Assembly (NCBI GenBank): GCA_030765065.1
Contig: CM060990.1
Coordinates: 501,012,190 to 501,076,189 of the forward strand
DNA from: Deroplatys truncata
Lineage: Eukaryota > Arthropoda > Insecta > Mantodea > Mantidae
DNA length: 64,000 nucleotides
Direction: 5' to 3'
Part shown: positions 33,223 to 43,541 of the stretch, one piece after another
Layout of the letters: the number at the start of each line of letters is the position of its first letter
How positions within the stretch are numbered: position 1 is the first letter of the stretch
Notes under the pieces: model-generated
Database searches by the model: none
What the model was told of the DNA's origin: nothing
Seen by the model: the letters and a program-made list of their open reading frames with translations, nothing else
Made by a program: the position numbers and the translations under genes

Positions 33223-34580
33223 TCAACACATTTCTCCCATCGTGATACCAGTTTCAATATGGTGCTGTTCGTAGAAGTCCGTTTCCTGGGAGTATAGCGA
33301 TCTGCGGACTCCTGATTTCACTTCCGCATCTGTCGCAAAGTTTTGGCCGGCCAGGAATTTCTTCGTGGAACCAAACAGATGAAAGTCCGACGGAGCAAGG
33401 TCCGGACTGTATGGTAGATGCTGGAGCATTTCTCAACCAAATTTGTTGATTTTCTGACGAACAACAGAAGCAACATGGGGGCGAACATTGTCATGAAGAA
33501 TCTTGACATTGTCAGCATTCATGTTGTGGCGTTTGTCACGACGGGCACGATGCAACTTTCACCAAAGTTTTCATGTAGGCTGCAGTATTCACAGTGGTCC
33601 CGTGTTCAGCAAAGTCCACTAATACAACACCATGCATATCCCAGAAATCCGTCACAAGCACTTTCGGAGCAGATTCAGTCACTTTGAATTTTTTCTTCGC
33701 TGGGGAACCAGGATGTTTCCACTCCAAACTTGCTTGCTTGGTTTCGGGCGTGTAGTGGTATGCCCACGACTCATCACCAGTGACGATTCCTTTCAGAAAG
33801 TCATGCCCTTCTGCGGTGTACCGCGTTAGGTGATCCAAGTTCGTCATCATTCGCTGGCCCTTGTGGTTGTTTGTCAGGTTCTTAGGCACCCAGCGAGCAC
33901 TAACTTTACGAAATTTCAACGTGTCATGAACAATATCGTACACTGCACCCTAGGGTGTCGTCCTCCGTGGACTAGTGGTACCGTGCTAGCCTCTAGTTCC
34001 CAAGGTCGCGGGTTCAAACCCGGCGGAGGGCGATGGATTTTTTCGGGCGTAAAAATCCTTAGCATGGCTTCCTTCGGAAGGGAAGTAAAGCCAGAGGTCC
34101 CGTGTCCTAGATTTACGGCACGTAAGAGAACCTCAAGCCTGATAAAGAGGCCTCTGAGCAAAATTACGGTCTTTCACGCCCAATATAGAATGCGACGCTA
34201 AGGACCATAGTAGTTAAAGAGCGTCCATAAATAAAACTCAATTTAATTTTGCACCATAGGAAATGTTGAACAATTGCGATAAAGGTCGTTCAAAATTGCC
34301 GCCTCAATGCCTCTGACATTCTGCGGGGTTGCAGTGTTACCGGCCTCCCGAAGCGTGGCGAATCACTAAGGTTCACACGGCCCTCTAGGAAGAATTCATA
34401 CCACCAGGATACATTGTTGCGGTCCATACAATCATTCCCATACACGTGGCGTGGCGTGGCGCATGTCCCTATGAATATCATTGGGTTTATGCCTTTTGGC
34501 CCACAAATATCGAACCACACCTCTCTGCTCTTACTACGTGGACGAGAGTAACATGCGCGCCATTTTGTTGCGTAGTTCAC
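33223..34580 (-). pseudogene. mariner transposase (DD34D), broken
   Basis: Read on the minus strand: an N-terminal helix-turn-helix part (34580-34290) with WWYEFFLEGRVNLSD and RFGRPVT; a SINE insertion; then the catalytic core (33943-33536) with TGDESWAYHY holding the first aspartate; a frame change; HDN with the second aspartate near 33490; and YSPDLAPSDFHLFG with the third. Thirty-four residues separate the second and third aspartates, counting one internal stop, which is the mariner DD34D spacing. The SINE, at least one frameshift and that stop make it non-functional. Confidence 0.92.
33955..34249 (+). mobile_element. SINE (family A), nested in mariner
   Basis: Full-length copy with A box (around TGGACTAGTGGTACCGTGC), B box GGTTCAAACCC, TTTTTTCGGGCGTAA, the conserved core and tail. 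An 11-bp duplication, TGCACCCTAGG at 33944-33954 and TGCACCATAGG at 34250-34260, flanks it with one mismatch. It therefore inserted after the mariner. Confidence 0.96.
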
Positions 34581-34727
34581 GCTTCTCTCGTTAGAACTGC
34601 ACAGGAAACAAAAAATACCCTCTGTAGTGAAAACTTCAAGCTATATCAGTGTGAAATTTTAATATTCCAACTGCAATACCAAGGCAGAAAAAAATTATTG
34701 TGCGTTACTTTTCGATCCGCCCTCGTA

Positions 34728-36943
34728 TTAGAGCATTAAACGTGTTCTATAGTCTTCTAACAGTGTTAATTATAAGAACATCTATTTGATTTCTGCTCTT
34801 TAGGCGTTTTGTGAAATGCGCTGTCCTATTTCTTAATTTGCCAATGAATAAATAATTTGATGATTCGTTTCGAAAAGATCAAACGTGCATAACATCACTC
34901 TCCGAACAAAAGGAACTCATAAATATTTACTTTTTGCTTTAATGGACTTAAGTTACGTCTTCCATTGTTCTCAAAGGACTCGTCTACTCATGTGTAGTTT
35001 CTGTTTTTCAGGTACCAAAAACATGTTTGCTCTAAAACATGCTAGTGTGCGGACGGCAGTCATTGGGAGCCCAATTGAAGTGCCTGAAATAAGACATGCA
35101 TCGCTTCAATTCTTTCGCTTTTGCCAGAAGACCGAGAGACATAACATGTACAAAAGATACTATGCAAAAGATGAAGTACTACTGCAAGAAACATAAATCA
35201 GCTAATGATAATAATGATATAAATGATAATGATAATGATAATAATAGTAGTAGTAGTAATAATAATAATAATAATAATATTTTAATGTTTTTTCGCAACG
35301 TGCCGCGAAATTGTAATCACCTGCCGCATAGCTATACGTATGTTATAGGTTCGTCAAGACTGACCCAGAAGAACCAATTGCATTACCGATTTTCAAAACA
35401 TCACGCTACGTCTAAGCTTTACAGAGTGAAGAGCGAGTGAGGACGATGGAGGGGAATGAGAGTGTGATAGCGAAAAGGAGGAGAGAGAGCGCGCGCAATA
35501 GAGCGAGGAAAGAGAGGGAGAAAGAATGGATTAAGAGAAAGGGGAGAGGAACAGAAATCTTGGAGCAATGTGAACAGCTGTATATGATGTGGGCCGAAGA
35601 TAATTTAGTCAATATTTTTCACGACATCAAATAATTCGTATTGATTGGTTTATGGTAAGCTTCCTCCAATAAAACGTTGAGGGCAATGGTAGCTGAACCC
35701 AGGTCTCCAGAGTTAATAGCTGCTTGTCACATAAACGTTTTCTGAATTCAAAATGAAGCCTTACACCTTCTCCTAGCAGCGAAATAAGATATTCCGATGC
35801 GCTGAGGGGTGTCTCGTAATGACACACTTATGCAAGGCATGGACATCAACAAAACAAAAGAACGACAGGAGACGCACATCGACCATTTATAGCTTCGTGG
35901 TTTACTCCGAATCTAATTCGAGGTGTCTGAGTTGCTGTTTAAATCTTGTCTTTCGGCACACGGGTCATTAAAGTCTACTCTGTGACCAACGTTCCTCTGT
36001 ATCTTCGACATATTTTTTACCACGGCGACGTGCAGAAGTTTATGCACATTTGCTAACCACCATATTTTATGGATACGAAGCTTAAATTATGTTAGTACTA
36101 TCCTGAAGCCAAAAATAGCATTTTAGAAATGTAAAAGCTGGTTCGCAGGTTTTCCAAAAACATGCTGGACCAGAACCTTCATATCGATGCCGAATCTCAG
36201 TTCCTTAAGCAAAATTCAATGACTTACAAGTTCTCAGGGATTCTGCAGTGAATCAGCCCAGAAATTATTTGATGAGTTACCCACGTGCAATGATGCAGAA
36301 AACGTGAATGATAATGATGATGTATTTCCCAATGAACATTTTGAAGAATAGTGTTTTAGTGTGTTTTTATTCTAACAATACCATTCATCCTTTTTCATAT
36401 TATTTAAATTTTATTGATTAATACTATTGACATAGTTTTTTCATCCCAAAATGGACATTGATCGTTCTTTCATACCAAGGATTGCAGAAAGCAAAATAAT
36501 GTACTCATTATAACAATATACAGAAAATGTTACATGTAACCACAACTAAAAATTATTTGTCAATCCTCATCTTATTTGTATGTCTAATTTTAAGATTCCA
36601 TAATGCAAAGTTTTTTGAGAGGGAGTTTTCAATTTAATTTATTAAATAACTCCATTGTAAAAAAAAATGTGACTTGGGTCGTTATTCTCCTGGACCCTTC
36701 AATTGCAAACTTTAATTTAGGATTTCTCGCAACTTATTTTTCTGCATATATTTTTTCCGTTTTCTCAAGAAATCTATTCCAAAATTATGCAACTTTTTCC
36801 GCTTATTTCTGGATTAGTTATGGTGGTACCGACTTTTCTTATAACCCTAGCATTTTAATCGTGGGTGCTAGAAGTGTTTTTATATTAAAACTGGGAAAAG
36901 AAATAGCACATTCGTTATAAAATTTAAAGATCAGGAAATCATA
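34728..36943. other. Anonymous DNA with simple repeats
   Basis: No supported gene. Includes a GAT/AAT microsatellite (35203-35281) and a purine-rich tract (about 35425-35565) that produces an Arg/Glu-rich open frame of 65 codons, judged fortuitous. Confidence 0.55.
35203..35281 (+). repeat. (GATAAT/AGT/AAT)n microsatellite
   Basis: Compound trinucleotide-type repeat, directly visible. Confidence 0.9.
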
Positions 36944-36945
36944 TA

Positions 36946-38197
36946 CACTATGTGATCAAAAGTATCCGGACACCCCCACAAACATACGTTTTTCATCTTA
37001 GGTGCATTGTGCTGCGAACTACTGCCTGGTACTCATTATCCACGACCTCAGTAGTCATTAGACATCATGTAACAGCAGAATGGGACGCTCCGTGGAACTC
37101 ACGGACTTCGAACGTGGTCAGATGATTGGGTGTCACTTGTGTCAGAAGTCTGTACGCGAGATTACCACACTCCTAAACATCCCTAGGTCCACTGTTTCTG
37201 ATGTGATAGTGAAGTGGAAACGTGAAGGGACATGTACAGCACAAAAGCGTACAGGCCGACCTCGTCTGTTGACTGACGGAGACCGCCGACATTTGAAGAG
37301 GGTCGTAAAGAGTAATAGGCAGACATCAATCCAGACCATCACACAGGAATTCCAAACTGCATCAGGATCCACTCCAAGTACTATGACAGTTAGGCGTGAG
37401 GTGAGAAACCTTGGATTCCATGGTCGAGCGGCTGCTCGTAAGCCACACACCACGCAGGAAAATGCCAAACGACGCCTCGTTTGGTGTAAGGAGCGTCAAC
37501 ATTACGTACACGATTGAACAGTGGCAAAACGTTGTGTGGAGTGACGAATCACGGTACACAATGTGGCGATCCGATGGCAGGGTGTGGGAATGGCGAATGC
37601 CCGGTGAACGTCATCTGCCAGCGTGTGTAGTGCCAACAGTGAAATTCGGAGGTGGTGGTGTTATGGTCTGGTCGTGTTTTTCCAGGAGGGGACTTGCACC
37701 CCTTGTTGTTTTGCGTGGCACGATCACAGTGCAGACCTATATGGATATTTTAAGCACCTTCTTGCTTCCCACTGTTGAAGAGCAATTCGGGAATGGCGAT
37801 TGCATCTTTCAACACGATCGAGCACCTGTTCATACTGCACGGGCTGTGGCGGAGTGGTTACACGACAATAACATCCCTGTAATGGAATGGCCTGCACAGA
37901 GTCCTGACTTGAATCCTATAGAACACCTTTGGGATGTTTTGGAACGCCGACTTCGTGCCGGGCCTCACCGACCTACATCGATACCTCTCCTCAGTTCTGC
38001 ACTCCGTGAAGAATGGGCTGCCATTTCCCAAGAAACCTTCCAGCACCTGATTGAAAGCATGCCGGCGAGAGTGAACGCTGTCATCAAGGCTAAGGGTGGG
38101 CCAACATCATATTGACTTCCAGCATTACCGATGGAGGGCGCCACGAATTTTTACGTCATTTTCAGCCAAGTATCCGGATAATTTTGATCATGTAGTG
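36946..38197 (+). mobile_element. Tc1-like transposon, nearly intact
   Basis: Inverted ends CACTATGTGATCAAAAGTAT and the complement of CACTACATGATCAAAATTAT, extending about 26 bp, are flanked by TA on both sides (36944-36945, 38198-38199). The 1.25-kb length is normal for a Tc1 element with short ends. One transposase gene on the plus strand occupies most of it. The right flank is a TA/TG microsatellite, so the element landed at the edge of a TA run or seeded its growth. Confidence 0.95.
37080..38115 (+). pseudogene. Tc1 transposase (DD34E), single frameshift
   Basis: The first frame (37080 to about 37509) starts MGRSVELTDFERGQMIG and carries the paired helix-turn-helix DNA-binding region with a GRPR hook (RTGRPRLLT). 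The second frame (about 37510-38115) starts TIEQWQNVVWSDESR, with the first catalytic aspartate in SDES, the second in QHDRAPVH, and the glutamate in LNPIEHLWD; 34 residues separate the last two, the Tc1 DD34E spacing. The two frames join at a single indel near 37503-37510, and combined length is about 343 residues, normal for the family. I saw no other stop. Recently inactivated. Confidence 0.95.
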
Positions 38198-38229
<32 letters not shown>

Positions 38230-38251
38230 TGTGTGTGTGTGTTTGTGTGTA
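38198..38251 (+). repeat. (TA)n(TG)n microsatellite
   Basis: TA run followed by TG run, starting in the target-site TA of the Tc1 element. Confidence 0.93.
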
Positions 38252-40376
38252 ATATAAGAAAGTTACTGCAATCAGAAAGAAATATTGAAAGGAGAAAATA
38301 CTATGTACTTGTGCTGGCATGTTTCATGCTTCTTTAAAAGTGAGAATATACCCAATGTTTAACTTCATTCGAATAGCAGTACTTGCTATTTGTATGATTA
38401 TCCGTGAGAATTAGGTTCAATTCCAATAGAGAGGCGGGGCATTGAAATTAAAGTCACAAATTAAAAAAATACGAAATTAATTTTTATGAGGAAAACCATT
38501 TTGGGGGAATTGTATACTCTATAATGAATTCACCACTTTGAGTCGATAGCAGAACAACTAGGACATATGAAACCTTATGAATCCATTGCTGCGGGGTAGC
38601 TGGGATGTGTGGGAAGGGACCTGACTTTTGTTTTGAATCTCCTCGAATGGAAAAATTATTAATGAAAGGGCGTCATGCCATATCGGGGTAATCTAGATTT
38701 AACTCAGAAATCCATTGCTGTTTGGCCTATCTTGAGAGTGGCTGTAGGATTGAATTTTTGTCTAAGAAATGCACAGGAACGAAGGTCCAGTGATAGATAT
38801 TCGCTATTCTAAGATACCAATTTGTTAAACAATATTAAGATAAACTAGGAGACGAAGAGGGAAGAATGTAGTAGAATGGGTTTACAGTGACGTATATACT
38901 GTTGAGGAAAACTTCAATCTTCAAATTGTTATTCAACGTGAAATCTGAAGTCTCTCGACAACTGAAATATAGTCCTGCGGCGATTGAAAACTCTAGGTGT
39001 AACACTGAACATAGGAGATATTACAAGTGCATTATAATTTAAATGTACTCACTCTCTCTCTCTCGTTGAAAGTTACATGTCAGAAAACATTAAGTGAGTA
39101 CGGTATGATGGTCAGCATTTAGACTTTTATTTGCTTATTAGTTGGTTTTGCTATAGCGCTTAACAAAAAAACAACATATTACGTAGACGCCCCCAATTAT
39201 ACAATGCTTTGCAATTACCGTTGGAAGTAATGCTTGATAAAACACAATAATATATTACGTAATCCTTCTCCTCCGGGCTTACAAGTTTTGCACTTAAGGA
39301 AAATATTTATATTATCTTGTTAATTGCTTTGTTTGCACGTGTCTTACTTGTGTTTATATGTGTTTACGCGTGTGTTGGGCATGTTTTACACATGTCGGCG
39401 AACTTTACCAGAAATCAATTTATAGCCTACTACCATAATTACATTTACAGCCTGATTCGGTCTAGTTCATGGAAACGTACCAGTGCTTCTGTTTTCCTAT
39501 ATTTACTTTCTTTGTGTAATGTTGGCAGAATCTTCTTTTCATCTGTGTTCCACACCAGCCATGGGGAAGCCAATCTCTTTTTTGGATTGAATTTATAACC
39601 AATACACATATTAGCCTATAAACAAAAGTCAGGCCTAGATGAACAGCAAAAGGGAAAGAGTACGGAAATACTTCGCTTGTGTGGCTTGGAAGACATACTT
39701 CGTCACGACGGTACATACCAGTTCCTGGATGAGTGCGTCTCGTGTTGTTTGTATGTCAAATGTCTGATCTCAAACATTTATTTTTGAACACAAATTGGTT
39801 GCAGGCTCAGGAGTGAAGGAAAAGCGATGAGTAAGACAAACATTAAGTGGAATGCTAGAACCAAACAGGCGGTGAGGGGCTGTACGTGACAAAGGCGGTT
39901 TAGTATTTCCTTACCAACATAAACCAACGTGCATTATATCTGCACAACTCCATGCACTCGACTGTATGCAATAACCGGAACCATTGCACAAACGGTTTAT
40001 AAGTACAAGTTTGCTCGATTATAAAATGTTTTCTGCTGAAGGCATGTAACTAGTTTTTTTTAGACAGCTGGCACTAAAAGTAGGGCAGCCAACTCGAGCC
40101 GCTCATACTATAAATCGAAGATTATAAGACTGAGTGGAATAAAATTCTTAGAACTCTCCATTGTTATCATCCTTATTTTTCGCGATGGAAATTATATGTT
40201 TATAAAGCGGCGAGCTTGTATCGATTAATGTAACGGCGGGGTATTTGAATGACAATTTTATAAGTGGCGAAGGGGATTACGAAGAACAATAACAATAATA
40301 ATGATAATAATCAACCAATAATATTCAATTCAATCAAAAAGTTGCGAGGAAACCCAAATTAAAGTTTACAATTACC
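38252..40376. other. Anonymous DNA
   Basis: No supported gene or repeat. A short CT run lies at about 39050-39064. Confidence 0.55.
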
Positions 40377-40783
40377 TTAGAACAAACCACTGCCACACTC
40401 TGGGTCCTCACAGTCAAAGCCTTCATCTCTATTTCTCTTATTACACTTCTGCTGCTTTCTAACTTCCTTTGACATCTTTTCTGTGTCCAAATTAGCGTTT
40501 TTCGCTCTCAAATTTTGAGTTCCTTGAAAAGTATGTCCAATGTGTTTCTTCCAGGTTGAATACCTAACTGCACTAGCACCTTCACACGAACCATACTCCA
40601 ATGACCTCTGCCATTATAAGCTAATACATCATCATTAACACCTAAAATCAAAGTAATATACCCAACAAACACAGGTTTCGGTACCATAGTCCATATGATA
40701 TTGTTAAAACTTTCATTAGGGTTTTGCGTTTTCCCGTGTGAACACTTACGCAATAGTTCACTATCTGCCAGGCCTCTGAACAT
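40377..40783 (-). pseudogene. Mutator-like transposase, C-terminal remnant
   Basis: The minus strand reads LADSELLRKCSHGKTQNPNE, then SFNNIIW, then LGIQPGRNTLDI, a short frame break near 40510, and a Lys/Arg-rich end finishing DPECGSGLF. I recognise the block around HGKTQNxNESFNxxIW, a cysteine shortly before it, and a basic tail ending in a YGAGMF-like motif as the C-terminal part of a widespread arthropod transposase family grouped with Mutator-like elements. The catalytic core is not present; a TTA microsatellite lies immediately upstream at 40785. The family name is from memory; the coding nature is well supported. Confidence 0.6.
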
Positions 40784-40784
40784 T

Positions 40785-40790
40785 CATTTA

Positions 40791-40862
<72 letters not shown>
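40785..40862 (+). repeat. (TTA)n microsatellite, ~26 units
   Basis: The longest uninterrupted trinucleotide run in the window; the Leu or Ile runs it encodes are artefacts. Confidence 0.97.
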
Positions 40863-40864
<2 letters not shown>

Positions 40865-40942
40865 TCAACTACTACTAGTGGCAATGAATGTTTATGGGAA
40901 TATTTTCTCCTGTAACAAGCGATTTGTTGTATTTACACCAAG

Positions 40943-41413
40943 ATGATGCAGCATTTAGACAGAGTCCATGCTAGGGTTGCTCGTCCGTTGAAATTTTATG
41001 AAGAAAGAAAGCCCATACACCTTGTCTCATGTTTTCAGCATTTTCTATATTTCTTCCTATGGCCATTCCATAATATGTTGGAAGAGTATTTCTTTATCTG
41101 TAAGTCGACACTCAGAAATTTACCATCAGGCAATTTCTTGCTTTATAATCGTTACATAGTTGCGCAGACGAGCACCCATTCTATTTTTGTACTTGGCCCA
41201 TACATTTTTGCATTGTTTAAAGATTCAGTATATCGAACACTATGCAATGGCAATGAAAATGCTACTGCATCAGCTGATTCCATACCACCAGTAGAACATT
41301 ACAGTTTTTGCAACACGTTTCACTTTCTTGTGGAGCTTCAGCTTCTCAACCTTTCAAATACCCTGCAATACTTATCACCTAACAATGTTGATATATTTGA
41401 ATGGACCCTATAA
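40943..41413 (+). CDS. 156-codon open frame of unknown nature
   Basis: The longest plus-strand frame between the Mutator-like remnant and the next pseudogene. It starts MMQHLDRVHARVARPLKFYE and is rich in Phe, Leu and Tyr. No domain or family is recognised. Since decayed transposon coding lies on both sides, it may be a remnant of the same repeats read in a wrong frame. Low confidence as a gene. Confidence 0.15.
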   Translation: MMQHLDRVHARVARPLKFYEERKPIHLVSCFQHFLYFFLWPFHNMLEEYFFICKSTLRNLPSGNFLLYNRYIVAQTSTHSIFVLGPYIFALFKDSVYRTLCNGNENATASADSIPPVEHYSFCNTFHFLVELQLLNLSNTLQYLSPNNVDIFEWTL

Positions 41414-41529
41414 CGGAACTGGTTGCTCTTATGGGATGCAGTAGGCGTTTTTGTCTCTCATTTTGAGCATCTTTCTCATTATACATCTCAGTTTCATTGC
41501 TCTAAGATATTGTTAAACTCCACGAATTT

Positions 41530-42271
41530 ACAGGTATACAGAATTTTCTGACTGCTATTGCCGATCTAAAAGTAATAGGTATGCCAACAGAAATTTTGAC
41601 AGGATACAAAAAATGTTGCTGTTTTCTGTGTGAGTGGAATAGTCGGGTTCCGGCATAAATATTATGAAATTAGGGAGTGACCATCAAGAGAAATTGTAGT
41701 AGTAGGACAAAAAGGGTGAAAAATTCTCCACTTGTTAAAGTTAACAACATAACTTTGTCCCCATTGCATATAAAACTGGAATCAATGCAGAACTTTGTAA
41801 CGGCGATGGACACATGAGGAAGGAAATTCCAGCATTTAACCGGGAGCTTTCAAAGTCTGAGGCTGAGGCAAAAGCAAAGGAAGTCATCTATAGGCACACA
41901 AATACGTGATCTGCTTTATTTCTGTATTCGAGGGGTCTCTCAATTCTGTTTGGGAAAAAATCCTACCTAACCTTCAAATTGGTATCTGTGAATTCTATGG
42001 GAAACTATACAGCAGGCAATTACGAAGATTTGATGGAAGATTTATTAAGGGTTTACAAGATACCTACTGGAATGTAATATGTCCTTAAATTTCACTTTCA
42101 CCATTCCTACCTGGTTTTCTTTCCAACGAACTTGGCCGAGGTCAACGATTGAGCATGTTGAAGAGTTCCATCAGAACTCCTGAAAATGGGAAGCCAATAC
42201 ACAGAGGGAAACCAGTACCCAAAATGCTAGTTGGCTACTGCTGGTAACTTTTCACAGATGTTTCGAAGAGA
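41530..42271 (+). pseudogene. Decayed arthropod repeat-protein fragment
   Basis: In shifting frames the plus strand gives GYKKCCCFLCEWNSRVP, then a segment with NITLSPLHIKLESMQNF and VTAMD, then CNMSL, then HVEEFHQNS, and finally YTEGNQYPKMLVGY before the LTR. The motif series CCFLCEWxSR - LPPLHIKLGLMKNFVKAMD - CNMSLKxHFLxSH - GERFHQD is one I recognise from a multi-copy, uncharacterised arthropod protein probably carried by a transposon. Numerous stops and frame changes make it dead. The Ty3/Gypsy element beginning at 42272 cuts it near its C terminus. Confidence 0.6.
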
Positions 42272-43295
42272 TTTGAAACGGCAACTCTAGGCCGAACCCA
42301 AGTTATGTAATTATTAATAATTTGGTTAATTAATTTTAGTGAGGTTAAATTATGCAATGTACAAATCTTTTTTCTTTTACTGCCGGTGTAGCTTAAGAAG
42401 GGCGATTTAACGATATGTCTGTATTTAGGTTACTAATATTAGATGAGTTGTAAATTGTTTAATGTAAATAATTTAAGCGCTACGTTAAAATACTGTCCAC
42501 GGCGACATATTTTAGCTTCAGGAAAAGTGTCTTCGAAGGGAAAAAGTTTAGTTTTACGATGTCTCTCTGGTAGCAGGGGCATTGTTCATACAGCGAGGTT
42601 GTCTAGCTATTGTGCCTTTGTACGATAATTCGCAGTGATCAGAGTGAGGGAGACAACAAGCTTAACGGTAAAATTAGGAAAAGCCGCGATTTATGTTAAA
42701 ATTGGACCAATGAGATCCCTGTAAATTTATATGAAATAGTGAGACGCGTTGAGTGGCGCTAAAATGCACCAATAGGAAATGAAGCAGCCCAAGAAGCCTG
42801 CGACTATAAATATATCTGCTAGGCCCAAAATCATGGGTCATTTCTAAACTACAGGCAGGGAGAGATGCTGCAGGATGTTTGAGAGATGTTGCGCCAAAAG
42901 TGAATTAAGACAGTTTTCGCAACACACATAAGAATCGCTACGTGTAAAGAGATCTACTAAGTATATAAACTTCGCGTCATATCAGCGCCGTGTTTCAACA
43001 GCAGTGGGCAGTGTTTTAATGGCGACAATATCAGTGTAGCTAAATAAAAGGAACAGCAGTGTCGTCTTTTTGTAGCTAAAGCACTTGTATTTTCTCTCCT
43101 TCACCACACCCGACATCTACGTTTCCTTTACCAAGGAAAAGTCCATGCTCTGATATATTTCAGCAATAACTTCAGCTAGCCGAGGATAAAAAAAATGAAG
43201 AGGATCAGCATCCTTCGAACATCCAGAATCTTCGCGGAGGCTGCAGAAAGGTAAGTCGCGAGCTACGGGCATTACAAATAACCAAAACAACTGCG
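42272..43295 (+). repeat. 5' LTR of Ty3/Gypsy element 1
   Basis: Matches 47899-48940 with few differences by eye, including a fully shared 61-codon open frame at 42443-42628. TATAAA occurs at 42805 and TATATAAA at 42962, and AATAAA at 43042, so U3, R and U5 order is plausible. The two LTRs differ by scattered substitutions and one ~16-bp indel just before AATAAA. The open frame inside the LTR is regulatory DNA by position, and is not called as a gene. Confidence 0.9.
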
Positions 43296-43541
43296 GAAAC
43301 AACGCATAGAGGAAGAATCTTCAGAGGAAAGGGGCACAGCAGAGCAAAATTACAACACGAACTTCTTGTCTACCTACGTGGGATAACAAAACAGCTGAGA
43401 ACATCGCTTCTAGAAATTCACCAGGATTCGAATCCGGGACGCATCAATTAACATAGGAGAAATTACAGGTAAGAACATTTATAGAAAAACAACAAACAAA
43501 CAAAAAGGCATGCAGAGTAGTTACACAGTATCTGTGAACAC

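Larger units (their letters stand above)
33106..34725 (-). mobile_element. mariner transposon, interrupted by a SINE
   Basis: Perfect terminal inverted repeats CGAGGGCGGATCGAAAAGTAACG (left, shown in full: 23 bp, positions 33106-33128) and its complement at 34703-34725 are flanked by TA on each side. Removing the SINE and its duplication leaves about 1.31 kb, the usual mariner size. The transposase is on the minus strand and broken. Ends better preserved than the gene suggest a moderately old copy. Confidence 0.95.

Noticed and set aside
33830..34201. Plus-strand frame of 123 codons
   Set aside because: It spans antisense mariner and the SINE; a product of SINE sequence read through, not a gene.
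40648..40946. Poly-Leu and poly-Ile open frames
   Set aside because: Produced by the (TTA)n microsatellite at 40785-40862.
43420..43460. Primer-binding site or tRNA fragment at GGATTCGAATCCGGGAC
   Set aside because: It resembles a tRNA T arm but is an internal palindrome more than 100 bp inside the LTR boundary and does not start with TGG.
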